Source of the DNA: Legionella brunensis
GTDB lineage: Bacteria > Pseudomonadota > Gammaproteobacteria > Legionellales > Legionellaceae
Assembly: GCF_001467025.1 (NCBI RefSeq)
Contig: NZ_LNXV01000003.1
Span: forward strand, 107,784 to 171,783
Direction of reading: 5' to 3'
Length of the DNA: 64,000 nt
Shown here: piece after piece, positions 34,612 through 42,919 of the stretch
Layout: each line of letters starts with the position of its first letter
Numbering within the stretch: position 1 is the stretch's first letter
The notes under the pieces: generated by a model
The model's database searches: none
What the model saw: the letters and a program-made list of their open reading frames with translations, nothing else
Told to the model about the DNA's origin: nothing
Position numbers and translations under genes: made by a program

Positions 34612-34916
34612 AATTTGCCTTCCGTTTTTTGAATGAGGTCTTGAAGTTCGGCGCAATGCTTCACTGGCGTGAACTCAATGATCTGAAAGTCAGCAATTTC
34701 AGCGAGATAATAAGGATCGCGTTCAAGTACTGATTCCAAGTATGCTCTATCACTGGTAGCTGCTATGATAATACCGCCAGTCCTTGGTTTCATGGGACCA
34801 GAAGCTATCAGTAACCCTTGTTTATAGTAGTAATCAAGAAACTCACGATGAGCTTGTAAATATTTATCAACTTCACTTATCGGGGTTTTATAAGTTAACT
34901 GTACAATAAACATCAA
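34605..34916 (-). CDS. YciI-like protein embedded in the gcv operon
   Basis: A 103-residue ferredoxin-like YciI/YCII domain: [27 protein letters not shown] with the His that in this family is part of a His-Asp site, then [19 protein letters not shown] and [19 protein letters not shown]. Family members include putative lyases and dechlorinases with unproved functions. The gene overlaps both neighbours (4 bases with gcvPA, 7 with gcvPB), so it is translationally coupled between the two P-protein subunits. This suggests a role in glycine or one-carbon metabolism, such as dealing with a side product. Confidence 0.85.
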   Translation of the reverse strand: MMFIVQLTYKTPISEVDKYLQAHREFLDYYYKQGLLIASGPMKPRTGGIIIAATSDRAYLESVLERDPYYLAEIADFQIIEFTPVKHCAELQDLIQKTEGKLC

Positions 34917-36283
34917 CTGCCTCGCTTAGCCATAATTGGTCTTAATGAGTTTGCGTAATGGTCAATTTCTTGAGCGGTACGCATCTCTGTCGCACAAATA
35001 AGAAGTGTATTTGTTAATTGCGGGTAATGAGACTGCACAGCATAGCCACCAATAATTCCTAATTCACGTAATTGTGCCAATACTTCATCAACCGGTTGAT
35101 TTAGTTTTAACAAGGCCTCATGAAAATAGGGTGCTGAGAAAACAGTTTCCACACCATTAATTTGTGTTAGTTCGGTAACCAGTTTCTGGGTATTCAAATG
35201 ACAAAGACGTGCGACTTGTTGCAAGCCTTCCGCGCCGAGTAGACTCATGTGAATGGTTGCTGCCGTGACTAAAAGACCTTGATTGGTACAGATATTAGAC
35301 GTTGCTTTACCTCTCCTAATATGTTGTTCTCGAGCTTGCAAGGTTAATGTAAATCCAGTCTTTCCCTCTTTATCGATTGTACGTCCAATTAAACGACCTG
35401 GCATTTGTCGGACATGTTCCATCTTGGCACTAAAAAAGCCAAAATAGGGGCCGCCTGACGCCATTGGAGAGCCTAAGGGTTGTCCTTCTCCACAGGCGAT
35501 ATCAACCCCATGACTACCCCATTGACCAGGTGGTTTAAGAAGACCTAAGGAAATAGGATTCACGTTGGCGATGCTAATCGTATTATTTGCATGAGCCCAG
35601 TCGGTAAGTTCATCGACTAATTCCAGACATCCGAAGAAATTGGGTTGAGCTATTACTAAGGCAGTAATGTCTTCACCATGATATTGATTTAATGTTGCAA
35701 GAGAAGTAATGCCTAGCTTTTCATCAAAAGGTAAAGTAATAATTTCGATGTGCTGTGTACGGGCAATGGTTTCTAATGTTTCACGATAGAGTGGGTGAAC
35801 TGTTCCTGCCACTAATACGCGATTACTTTTGCTGCGTTTATTCAACCGTACAGCCATTAATACTGCTTCTGCAAGTGCGGATGCACCATCGTACATTGAT
35901 GCATTAGCAACATCCAGGCCGGTCAATTCTGCAATCATGGTTTGAAATTCATAGAGTAACTGCAAAGTGCCTTGGCTTGCTTCAGCTTGATAGGGAGTAT
36001 AGGCAGTTAAAAATTCCCCCCGTGATGTAATATCCCACACAGCCGCTGGGATATGATGTTCATAACTTCCAGCCCCCATGAAGCATGTGCCATTATGGTT
36101 TTTGGCTGCTAGAGCGTTTGCTTCGCGCAACATTGCCATTTCTGAGAGACCTTCTGGAATATTCTTAAGCTCGCCATAAAGCAAAGAAGAAGGTATTTCA
36201 TCAAATAAATCCTGGGTCTTCTTGATACCGATGCGTGTTAACATCGCTTCGATATCTTCTTGGGTGTGTGGAATATAAGGCAT
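34913..36283 (-). CDS. gcvPA: Glycine dehydrogenase (decarboxylating) subunit 1
   Basis: Non-PLP half of the glycine cleavage P protein, 456 residues. Typical N terminus MPYIPHTQEDIEAMLTRIG, FMGAGSYEHHIPA, YTPYQAEASQGTLQLLYEFQ and SMYDGASALAEA; later PLGSPMASGGPYFGFFS and RGKATSNICTNQ. It begins 2 bases after the gcvH stop and overlaps yciI by 4 bases. All expected segments are present. Confidence 0.95.
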   Translation of the reverse strand: MPYIPHTQEDIEAMLTRIGIKKTQDLFDEIPSSLLYGELKNIPEGLSEMAMLREANALAAKNHNGTCFMGAGSYEHHIPAAVWDITSRGEFLTAYTPYQAEASQGTLQLLYEFQTMIAELTGLDVANASMYDGASALAEAVLMAVRLNKRSKSNRVLVAGTVHPLYRETLETIARTQHIEIITLPFDEKLGITSLATLNQYHGEDITALVIAQPNFFGCLELVDELTDWAHANNTISIANVNPISLGLLKPPGQWGSHGVDIACGEGQPLGSPMASGGPYFGFFSAKMEHVRQMPGRLIGRTIDKEGKTGFTLTLQAREQHIRRGKATSNICTNQGLLVTAATIHMSLLGAEGLQQVARLCHLNTQKLVTELTQINGVETVFSAPYFHEALLKLNQPVDEVLAQLRELGIIGGYAVQSHYPQLTNTLLICATEMRTAQEIDHYANSLRPIMAKRGS

Positions 36284-36285
36284 TG

Positions 36286-36663
36286 TTAATGATCCTCTTT
36301 AATTTCGTTTTGATATTGCTCAGCATTCAATAAGTCATTGATTTCAGAAGTATTGTGAGCCTTTATTTTTACTAGCCATCCCGCACCATAAGGATCTTTA
36401 TTAACTAATGCGGGGTTTTCACTGACTTCCTGGTTAATAGCTACAATAACGCCACTAATCGGGGCATAAAAATCAGATGCTGCTTTGACAGATTCAACCA
36501 CACCAATCTCATCGCCCACTCTGACTTCATCCCCTTCTTCAGGTAACTCAACAAACACCATATCCCCTAATAATTCCTGGGCATGCTCTGTAATCCCCAC
36601 AGTGAAGTCATTGTCCTCAGCTCGTAACCATTCGTGAGTTTTTGTAAATTTTAAATCGGTCAT
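36286..36663 (-). CDS. gcvH: Glycine cleavage system H protein
   Basis: Lipoyl carrier that shuttles the aminomethyl group between P, T and L proteins. The 125-residue protein has the lipoyl-lysine site in [17 protein letters not shown] and the closing NPYGAGW-like [11 protein letters not shown]. Lies between gcvT (55 bases upstream) and gcvPA. The L protein (lipoamide dehydrogenase) is not in the operon, as usual. Ribosome site AGAGAGAT precedes the ATG at 36663. Confidence 0.96.
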   Translation of the reverse strand: MTDLKFTKTHEWLRAEDNDFTVGITEHAQELLGDMVFVELPEEGDEVRVGDEIGVVESVKAASDFYAPISGVIVAINQEVSENPALVNKDPYGAGWLVKIKAHNTSEINDLLNAEQYQNEIKEDH

Positions 36664-36718
36664 TTTTATCTCTCTTTTTTATTTTGATTTAAACATTTTG
36701 TTAATAAACGGGATCAGA

Positions 36719-37804
36719 TTATTCTAGGATCTTTCCTCGTTTAACAAATCTTGGTTTCACAACTTTTGCGGGGATTAATTTGCCGCGAATGTCAACCAAT
36801 ACTTCCTCGCCTATGGCTGTCGGAACACGAGCCAAGGCAATAGATTCACTACGGGTTGGTGAATAAGAACCACTGGTAATAATTCCTTCACCGTGACCTT
36901 CTATAACTACTCGTTGCCCGGTGCGCATAATACCTTTATCTTGTAAGATTAATCCCACTAGTTTTCGTTTGACGCCTTGTTGTTTCTGCGACAGGAGAGC
37001 TCCCATCCCAATAAAGTCTCTATCTTCAGGTTGCCATTTCACAGTCCACTCTAATCCTGATTCGAGGGGAGTGGTTGTTTCGTCCATATCTTGACCATAG
37101 AGCAACATACCTGCTTCCAAGCGTAAGGTATCCCGTGCCGCTAACCCACAGGGTTTTATTCCCGCTTGTAATAAGGAAGACCAAAAAGAAATAATTTCTT
37201 CTTTAGGGAGAATAATTTCAAAGCCGTCCTCACCCGTGTATCCTGTGCGAGCAAAGAACCAATGTTCAACATCGACACACTCAAAATAAGTTAGGGTGGA
37301 TACTGCATCAATTTGCGCAGGGGTAAGTACTGTCATGGTATTGGGGATTGCTTCTGGGCCCTGTACTGCTAACATGGCGAGATCATTTCTTTCTTGTAAG
37401 CCTACAGAAAAACCTTCACTTTTGCTGCGAATCCATGCCAAATCCCGTTGACGAGTCGCTGAATTGAGTACCATACGATAATTATCTGGCGAGCGCTGAT
37501 AAACAATCAAATCATCAATAATGCCACCATGCTCATTACACATGCAGCTATAGAGTGCTCTGCCGGTATGCTCTAGCTGGTCTACATCATTGGTTAATAG
37601 TTTGCGTAAAAATTGCCGTCCTCCTGCACCTAAAATATCAACAACAGTCATATGGGAGACATCAAACATCCCTGCATGTTGGCGCACTTGATTGTGTTCA
37701 TCAAGTTGCGAGCCGTAATGCAGCGGCATATCCCAGCCATGGAAATCGACCATTTTGGCACCTAGAACTACATGAGTAGCATGTAATGGTGTTTTTGCAA
37801 GCAT
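36719..37804 (-). CDS. gcvT: Aminomethyltransferase, glycine cleavage T protein
   Basis: Transfers the methylene group of the H-protein intermediate to tetrahydrofolate and releases ammonia. The 361-residue protein has MVDFHGWDMPLHYG, AGMFDVSHM, the folate-binding Asp region FDVSHMTVVDI, RTGYTGEDGFEI and GLAARDTLRLEAGM, all classic T-protein segments. First gene of the operon; a sigma-70-type promoter lies at 37839-37866. No glycine riboswitch was recognised in the 180 bases upstream. Confidence 0.96.
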   Translation of the reverse strand: MLAKTPLHATHVVLGAKMVDFHGWDMPLHYGSQLDEHNQVRQHAGMFDVSHMTVVDILGAGGRQFLRKLLTNDVDQLEHTGRALYSCMCNEHGGIIDDLIVYQRSPDNYRMVLNSATRQRDLAWIRSKSEGFSVGLQERNDLAMLAVQGPEAIPNTMTVLTPAQIDAVSTLTYFECVDVEHWFFARTGYTGEDGFEIILPKEEIISFWSSLLQAGIKPCGLAARDTLRLEAGMLLYGQDMDETTTPLESGLEWTVKWQPEDRDFIGMGALLSQKQQGVKRKLVGLILQDKGIMRTGQRVVIEGHGEGIITSGSYSPTRSESIALARVPTAIGEEVLVDIRGKLIPAKVVKPRFVKRGKILE

Positions 37805-37838
37805 ATTAATCCCTCATTTCGCGCGTTGGTTGCAGATG

Positions 37839-37866
37839 ATTATACCGGTATGAGTCGCCGCGACAA
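37839..37866 (-). promoter_or_regulatory. Predicted promoter of the gcv operon
   Basis: On the minus strand TTGTCG (37866-37861), a 16-base spacer and TATAAT (37844-37839) precede gcvT by about 35 bases. The -10 is a perfect consensus; the -35 matches at 4 of 6. Confidence 0.6.
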
Positions 37867-38050
37867 GAGCGATGATGAGCTCTTATTTCTGATAAGCTGT
37901 TTTCTTTAGAACAACATGCTCTTTTCTCTCTGTGCCAACATCCTTCCCGCCCTAATTGTAAGTATAGAAGTGTAAATGCTAGAAAATACTCAAAGGAAAA
38001 TTTTTTATGTTTAGCTTTCTTCTACCGATAGTAACTCTACCCACGAAATG

Positions 38051-38935
38051 CTATATGGTGATATCAACCGAGACATATTGTTGGAAAAGGGTTATCAATT
38101 GGCTAGCTGAGGGACCGATTTCTTGCGGGTTATGATGAACTAAATAGAGGGGATAAGTGCGTATATTATCATTATGCTTTAAGAGAATTGGTTTAATGGG
38201 CAAGTGACGGTCTACAAGCAATTGTTTTGGAAGCCATGAAAAACCAATACCATGAGCAACACATTGAATTTTCATCTCTAATGAGCTGACTTTCCAATGA
38301 AACTCCGAACCTAGCCAGCCTTCATTACGTTTATTTTTAATTCCTGAATCCTGAGCAATGATATAACGTTCGTCATGGAGATCATCAAGAGTCAGCTCTT
38401 TTGTATGTAATGGACTATCAATGTGAGCATAAGGCAGGGATTGAATATCTAACAATTTTTCTCCCAGATAGCCTTCCGGAATTTTCGATACAACAGCTAA
38501 CTCGGCCTCGCCATTGATTAATGATTCGCTAGGGCCTGACAAAAGTCCATGGTTAATGATTAGACGGGTGTGTTTATTGCAAAGGCCAAATTGATGCAAT
38601 ATTTTCATTAGAATTTTGGGAGGAAAGATTTCATCGATTGCCAGGCGCAAGTTTTGTTCATAATTGAGCGTAAGATTATGAGCAGCATTATCAACATTTT
38701 TGGCAGCGCGAGTAATTTGACGGGAGAGATTTAAGATCTGTTGACCATGCTCTGTCAAAACTGCTTTTCGTCCGTCAATGTAAAGTAATGTTAAACCTAA
38801 CATGTCCTGTAATTTAGCAATGGTGTAGCTAATGCTTGATTGGCTTTTATGAAGTTTTATTGCCGCTTTTGCGAAACTCCCTTCATCCACTACCGTCTGT
38901 AAAACTCGCCACTGTTCTAACGTTACTTTCGTCAT
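38051..38935 (-). CDS. LysR-type transcriptional regulator
   Basis: A 294-residue regulator with an N-terminal winged HTH (VLQTVVDEGSFAKAAIKLHKSQSSISYTIAKLQ in short form: residues 10-45) and a C-terminal effector-binding domain of periplasmic-protein fold. It diverges from the SnoaL-like gene at 39049, and an 11-base dyad spans the shared control region, the usual LysR arrangement in which the regulator controls the neighbour and itself. Its signal is unknown. Recognition helix SQSSISYTI is intact. Confidence 0.93.
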   Translation of the reverse strand: MTKVTLEQWRVLQTVVDEGSFAKAAIKLHKSQSSISYTIAKLQDMLGLTLLYIDGRKAVLTEHGQQILNLSRQITRAAKNVDNAAHNLTLNYEQNLRLAIDEIFPPKILMKILHQFGLCNKHTRLIINHGLLSGPSESLINGEAELAVVSKIPEGYLGEKLLDIQSLPYAHIDSPLHTKELTLDDLHDERYIIAQDSGIKNKRNEGWLGSEFHWKVSSLEMKIQCVAHGIGFSWLPKQLLVDRHLPIKPILLKHNDNIRTYPLYLVHHNPQEIGPSASQLITLFQQYVSVDITI

Positions 38936-38969
38936 GGGTGACTCGCTGAAATCATCGAAAAAATTGATG

Positions 38970-39037
38970 GTTTAGTTCAAAAAAATGCGCTTTTTTCTTT
39001 GATAAAGCTAATTACAATCAATTTCATTGAACTAAAC
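38970..39037. promoter_or_regulatory. Divergent control region with 11-bp dyad
   Basis: GTTTAGTTCAA (38970-38980) and TTGAACTAAAC (39027-39037) are perfect inverse copies flanking the LysR/SnoaL promoters, one near each start codon. They are candidate binding sites for the LysR protein. An AAATTGAT/ATCAATTT pair lies nearby as well. Confidence 0.6.
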
Positions 39038-39048
39038 AGGAGAATAAA

Positions 39049-39498
39049 ATGAAAAGAGTAGCTTTATCAATCCTAGTTTCTGGATTTTTACTAGGAAGTA
39101 ATGTGAGCTTTGCCAATGAAAGTTCACAGGCACTAAAAAAACAAGCTGTCACGGAGTTTTATCAAAAAGCAATTAATGAAAAAAATTTTACTGCTGCTGA
39201 GGGATACTTAGGACCTTGGTATATTCAACATAATCCTTTGGCTCAAGATGGTATCGATGGCTTTAAACAATATATCGATTATTTAAAAACGAACTATCCC
39301 CAATCTCATAGCGAGATTAAGCGAGTATTTGCTGAGGGAGACTATGTGATTTTACATGTTCATTCAATCAAAGAGCCTGGTACAAAAGGACAAGCCATTA
39401 TTGATATTTTTCGCTTGGAAAATAATAAAATAGTGGAGCACTGGGACGTTATTCAAAACATCCCTACTGAATCTGCAAATGGCAATGGTATGTTTTAG
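39049..39498 (+). CDS. Periplasmic SnoaL/NTF2-like protein
   Basis: A 149-residue protein with a signal peptide (MKRVALSILVSGFLLGSNVSFA) and one NTF2-like cone fold: AVTEFYQKAINEKNF, YIQHNPLAQDGIDGFKQYIDYL, VHSIKEPGTKGQAIIDIFRLENNKIVEHWDV in short segments. The QHNP and EHWDV motifs match the predicted SnoaL-like aldol-condensation enzymes frequently found under LysR control. Catalytic activity is unproved for this group. A strong AGGAGAATAAA site precedes the start. A 28-base perfect palindrome follows the stop. Confidence 0.87.
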   Translation: MKRVALSILVSGFLLGSNVSFANESSQALKKQAVTEFYQKAINEKNFTAAEGYLGPWYIQHNPLAQDGIDGFKQYIDYLKTNYPQSHSEIKRVFAEGDYVILHVHSIKEPGTKGQAIIDIFRLENNKIVEHWDVIQNIPTESANGNGMF

Positions 39499-39508
39499 AA
39501 ATGAGTTA

Positions 39509-39536
39509 CTTGCGCAATCTTTAAAGATTGCGCAAG
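39509..39536. repeat. Perfect 28-base palindrome
   Basis: Bases 39509-39522 (CTTGCGCAATCTTT) and 39523-39536 (AAAGATTGCGCAAG) are exact inverse complements with no spacer, 11 bases after the SnoaL gene stop. As RNA it would make an 11-12 bp stem with a TTTAAA-type loop. It has no T tract, so it could be a protein site or a weak terminator. Confidence 0.65.
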
Positions 39537-39645
39537 CAATAGCTTTTGTGAAAAACTCCGGGTTTTCACGGATGGTAAAGAGCTAGGTAATCCATTATGC
39601 TTCTGCCCGCACTTACCTATTGAGTGTTGATAACAGGAGTAAAAA

Positions 39646-40074
39646 ATGCAGTTTAAAAAAATAAGTCATATTTTAGCGATAAGTGGATTAATTGCGCTTA
39701 GTCAAGCTAGTTTTGCGGTGGATACAGCGAATGAAAAAATGGTTTTCAAGAATGAAAAAGGCTCGGTTTTGGAATTAACCAGTTCTAAAGACGGTTCTCT
39801 TTCAGGCTATTTTACTACGGCTGTAGCCTCTAAAGAATGCCAACAAGCTGTTGGTCAAAAAAGACCTGTTGTTGGTTTTTTAACCGGGAATGCGTTTACC
39901 ATTAGCATTGATTATCCTGATTGTGGTTCAGCCTTAAGTATCATTGGAAACTTAAGCCAAGATAATAAATTCTTAGACACCACTTGGATGGTAGTACATC
40001 AAGCGCCTGCGTCAAAGAACAAAGATTTAGGTGCGCGTTTTATGGGAAATAATTCCTATAACCGAATTGGTTAA
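39646..40074 (+). CDS. Secreted avidin-family protein
   Basis: A 142-residue protein with a signal peptide (ends near SQASFAVD) and an avidin/streptavidin fold: GSVLELTSSKDGSLSGYFTTAV for strands 1-3, RPVVGFLTGNAFTISI for strands 4-5 and LDTTWMVV for strand 7, closing with GARFMGNNSYNRIG. Against streptavidin from memory, Trp108 is kept (TTWMVV), but the positions of Trp79 and Trp92 are Ile, Tyr43 is Phe and Asp128 is Asn. Two Cys (in KECQQ and PDCGS) could form a disulfide. Biotin affinity is therefore likely weak, or the ligand is different. No biotin genes are nearby. Confidence 0.75.
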   Translation: MQFKKISHILAISGLIALSQASFAVDTANEKMVFKNEKGSVLELTSSKDGSLSGYFTTAVASKECQQAVGQKRPVVGFLTGNAFTISIDYPDCGSALSIIGNLSQDNKFLDTTWMVVHQAPASKNKDLGARFMGNNSYNRIG

Positions 40075-40166
40075 AGTACTCTAATTAATGGCTTTTCATA
40101 ATGACTTAAGGCTTAGCCATTACATGAGAGATTTAAACTAAGCCTTTAGAAATTGGAATCTGAAGT

Positions 40167-40204
40167 CTTACTACAGGTCTTGGGAAAAGAAGGCTTGTAG
40201 TAAG
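40167..40204 (-). terminator. Hairpin after the 427-aa gene
   Basis: CTTACTACA (40167-40175) and TGTAGTAAG (40196-40204) form a perfect 9-bp stem with a 20-base loop, 10 bases beyond the stop of the minus-strand gene. No clear T tract, so it is a tentative terminator. Confidence 0.35.
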
Positions 40205-40214
40205 TTAAATAATG

Positions 40215-41498
40215 CTATTTATTTTTGTCCAAACCCTTATATGTTTCGCTGGACTCAATATCTTTTTCAATAGTATCGATCGCTTGTTCTCTCTTAGTCT
40301 GGGCAAAAAATAAAATATCGCTTGCAGCTATTTTTCTATCGTCTTGGTAAGCTCTAACCGCACCGACTCCCGCTTTTATGCTTATAGCTAATAATCCTAT
40401 TCCTAATGTTAAAAGACTAAATAGAATGTTGGCTACAATGGGTTTCAATATTTCCCGATGTTCTTTCATTATATTATCTTGACTGTGAAGTAATTTTTTG
40501 AAATCAGCTTGAAATCGTTTGATATCTTCAGGGCTTGGCGGTTCTTGTGATATTTGTTTACTAAATTCATCAACTTTCTGTTTTAATTCCTCAGCAAGTT
40601 TAGTAACAGCATCCCCTTTTGGTTTATCAACATGGGATAAAGTTTCTCCAAAATCCTGCATAAATTTTATCTTAAGGTATAGATTATTAAAGCTGGCAGG
40701 ACTTTTAAGATTTTCATGACTCTCTGTTGTTGCTTGTTCTGGGGAAGATTTTGTTGTTTGTTCTGGGGGAGCCTTTGGTTTAAATTCTTTATTTTCTTCT
40801 TTTAATGCAATGAATTCATCAACCTTAAAAATAGTTTTAAAAAAGTCTTTTATTTGAGGATCTTTCACCTCTTTATCCAGAAACTCGCCCAGGTCAATAA
40901 AAATTTGTCCGCCTGAAAAAACAGCCACATCTTCTCGAATTCCAGCTTTAATTTCATCCTCAGTATGACCAGGAGACTCTTTCCATCCACCAATATCTGA
41001 AAGTCCTGATTTTGGCTTAACTGCAAAAGAGAAGACGTCCCATAAAGGGCGTTCTAGATTGCTGGCATCTCCCTCAGGACAAGTAACAGAGAGTACTTTA
41101 CCGTATGCACCAGATTCAGAAGTTATTGTGATTCCCAGAAGGTGATGTTGGACTTTGAAACTGTCTAAAAACATACCTATATTGTCTGCTTTGAGATGTT
41201 CCCTCTCTCTTTTTTGACCATAACTTGCGCTGACAGTCATTTTTCCTGGAATCTTAGCTAAAAGACTTGCCAGATTGAATGCACCAATATGAAAATAGTG
41301 ACATTTCCCTCCTCCTAAGGCATGCTCGTATTTGTGAATTTCAGTTGTTGATGGTGTAAAAAGGCTGACTTGCAAAAGTGGCCATCCAGTATTGCCATTC
41401 CGTGGAGCTAAGGGAATTTTTTCATTTCTACTTTTAGCCTCGTTATGAGTATTCAATATATTTTCTTGCTCGGCTTCTGAAAGAAAGGTAACTGGCAT
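40215..41498 (-). CDS. Hypothetical 427-aa protein, effector candidate
   Basis: I do not recognise residues 1-240 (Gly/His-rich, mixed alpha/beta, with GGGKCHYFHIGAFNLASLLAKIPG and LLGITITSESGAYGKVLSV). Residues 240-280 are a Pro/Thr/Glu-rich linker with a PEQ(A/T)T repeat; 285-345 a coiled helix; 355-378 a hydrophobic segment; and the tail has LFFAQTKREQAIDTIEKDIE. The last part resembles the tail of the LepB-like protein (hydrophobic segment, then FFFSKSLTTRAQ), a module I associate with Legionella effectors. The acidic end IEKDIESSE would suit a translocation signal. No PmrA box is seen upstream; a palindrome (41523-41543, TGTTTGC/GCAAACA) overlaps the likely -10. Confidence 0.6.
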   Translation of the reverse strand: MPVTFLSEAEQENILNTHNEAKSRNEKIPLAPRNGNTGWPLLQVSLFTPSTTEIHKYEHALGGGKCHYFHIGAFNLASLLAKIPGKMTVSASYGQKREREHLKADNIGMFLDSFKVQHHLLGITITSESGAYGKVLSVTCPEGDASNLERPLWDVFSFAVKPKSGLSDIGGWKESPGHTEDEIKAGIREDVAVFSGGQIFIDLGEFLDKEVKDPQIKDFFKTIFKVDEFIALKEENKEFKPKAPPEQTTKSSPEQATTESHENLKSPASFNNLYLKIKFMQDFGETLSHVDKPKGDAVTKLAEELKQKVDEFSKQISQEPPSPEDIKRFQADFKKLLHSQDNIMKEHREILKPIVANILFSLLTLGIGLLAISIKAGVGAVRAYQDDRKIAASDILFFAQTKREQAIDTIEKDIESSETYKGLDKNK

Positions 41499-41696
41499 GA
41501 TAATTCACCTGAATGTGTGTATTGTTTGCAAATATAGCAAACAAAACTTAACGCTAAATGAAGAAGAAATTTAATAGGTGAAGTACGAATTCTTTCCATT
41601 GCTTAAAAGTTGCCTGTCTTAGGCATGTTTTTTGCCTCATGAATTCAACATTTCGCAATGGTCTTTACCCCGCTGATTACTAAAGGAGTCGGTAAT

Positions 41697-42869
41697 ATGG
41701 TAGAGGAAATCGTCACCAAATCCTGGGGAAGTCGGATAAAGGATGCTTTTGTTGGTATTTTAGTCGGCATCGTGTTGATTGGCGGGGCAATCATTTTAGC
41801 GTTCTGGAATGAACGGCATGGACTTCATACAACCCAATCTCTTATAGAGGCACAACGTGTGTTGATTTCAGTTCCAAATTCTCCTGTTGATCCCAAAAAC
41901 AATCTGCATGTTGTCTATTTAAGTGGCGTGGCAACAACAAAGGATATCCTAAAAGATCCACTATTAGGGATTGCTGAGAATGCAATTGGTTTAAATAGAA
42001 AAGTGGAAATGTATCAATGGAAACAAAATAAAGAGACACATACCGAATCTCAGATGGGTGGTTCAGAGAAGCAAGTGACTATCTATTCCTATAAAAAAGT
42101 TTGGTCAACCAACTTATACGATAGTAGTGGGTTTAAAGAGCAGACAGGACATCAAAATCCAGCAATGATGCCGATTGAGTCAATGCATCAATATGCTCAA
42201 ACGGTTACCGTAGGTGATTTTTTATTGCCAGAAAGTTTAATCACGCAAATAAGTGAAACACAACCAGTGGATTTAGAAAAAGTTGATAAAGCGGCCTTGC
42301 AAAAAAAAATAGATAAACCAATTCGCTACGTCAATAACCAACTTTATGGTGGTCAAGACTATCAAAATCCACAGATTGGGGATATTCGTATCACGGTTGC
42401 GGCAACCCTGCCGCAAACAGTCAGTATTATTGGTCAGCAAACTGGGAATACTTTGCAAGAGTATATGGCCAAAGCAGGAGAGCCAGTTTTGTTGTTGACA
42501 TCTGGTCAGCAATCGCCAGAGCAAATGATTCAGGATGCCCTGACTGAAAACAGGTTTATGACATGGATTTTGCGTGCCATTACTTTATTAATGATGATCT
42601 CAGGTTTTTCTTTAATATTAAGGCCAATTGTAGTTTTAGCCGATGTACTACCCATATTGGGTTCGATAGCTGGTTTTGGTACAGGTTTAGTGGCTTTTAT
42701 TTGTGGTTTTGCTCTATGGGCGCTTATCACGGCGATCGCGTGGTTCGCTATTCGTCCCTGGTGGTCTGTTGGGTTGTTGGCGGTGTGTTTTGCGATTAGC
42801 TATTTTGTATATAAGAAAAGAAAGAACAATCAGCAAATGGCTATGAAACCTGAAGTGGGTGAAAACTAA
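41697..42869 (+). CDS. TMEM43-family membrane protein
   Basis: A 390-residue protein with one hydrophobic helix near the N terminus (AFVGILVGIVLIGGAIILAFWNE), a large soluble region (40-290) and three or four helices at the C terminus (about 300-380), the layout of the TMEM43/LUMA family. FWNERHGLHTTQSLIEAQR just after the first helix is the family signature. Human TMEM43 sits in the inner nuclear membrane and ER; the bacterial members are of unknown function. I start at the ATG at 41697 behind AAAGGAG (spacing 8), not at the weak upstream ATG at 41658. A bidirectional terminator follows. Confidence 0.88.
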   Translation: MVEEIVTKSWGSRIKDAFVGILVGIVLIGGAIILAFWNERHGLHTTQSLIEAQRVLISVPNSPVDPKNNLHVVYLSGVATTKDILKDPLLGIAENAIGLNRKVEMYQWKQNKETHTESQMGGSEKQVTIYSYKKVWSTNLYDSSGFKEQTGHQNPAMMPIESMHQYAQTVTVGDFLLPESLITQISETQPVDLEKVDKAALQKKIDKPIRYVNNQLYGGQDYQNPQIGDIRITVAATLPQTVSIIGQQTGNTLQEYMAKAGEPVLLLTSGQQSPEQMIQDALTENRFMTWILRAITLLMMISGFSLILRPIVVLADVLPILGSIAGFGTGLVAFICGFALWALITAIAWFAIRPWWSVGLLAVCFAISYFVYKKRKNNQQMAMKPEVGEN

Positions 42870-42880
42870 CTGGAGCTAAA

Positions 42881-42912
42881 AAAATGCTATGCCTCTGACA
42901 GCATAGCATTTT
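42881..42912. terminator. Bidirectional Rho-independent terminator
   Basis: AAAATGCTATGC (42881-42892) and GCATAGCATTTT (42901-42912) form a perfect 12-bp stem with an 8-base loop between two convergent genes, with A and T tails on each side. Confidence 0.88.
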
Positions 42913-42919
42913 ATCTTGT

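Noticed and set aside
37805..38040. Possible glycine riboswitch upstream of gcvT
   Set aside because: The conserved glycine-aptamer core and tandem stems were not found; a plain sigma-70-type promoter is adequate.
38051..39498. LysR-SnoaL pair as a toxin-antitoxin system
   Set aside because: The partner has a signal peptide and a NTF2 fold; the divergent layout is ordinary for LysR regulators.
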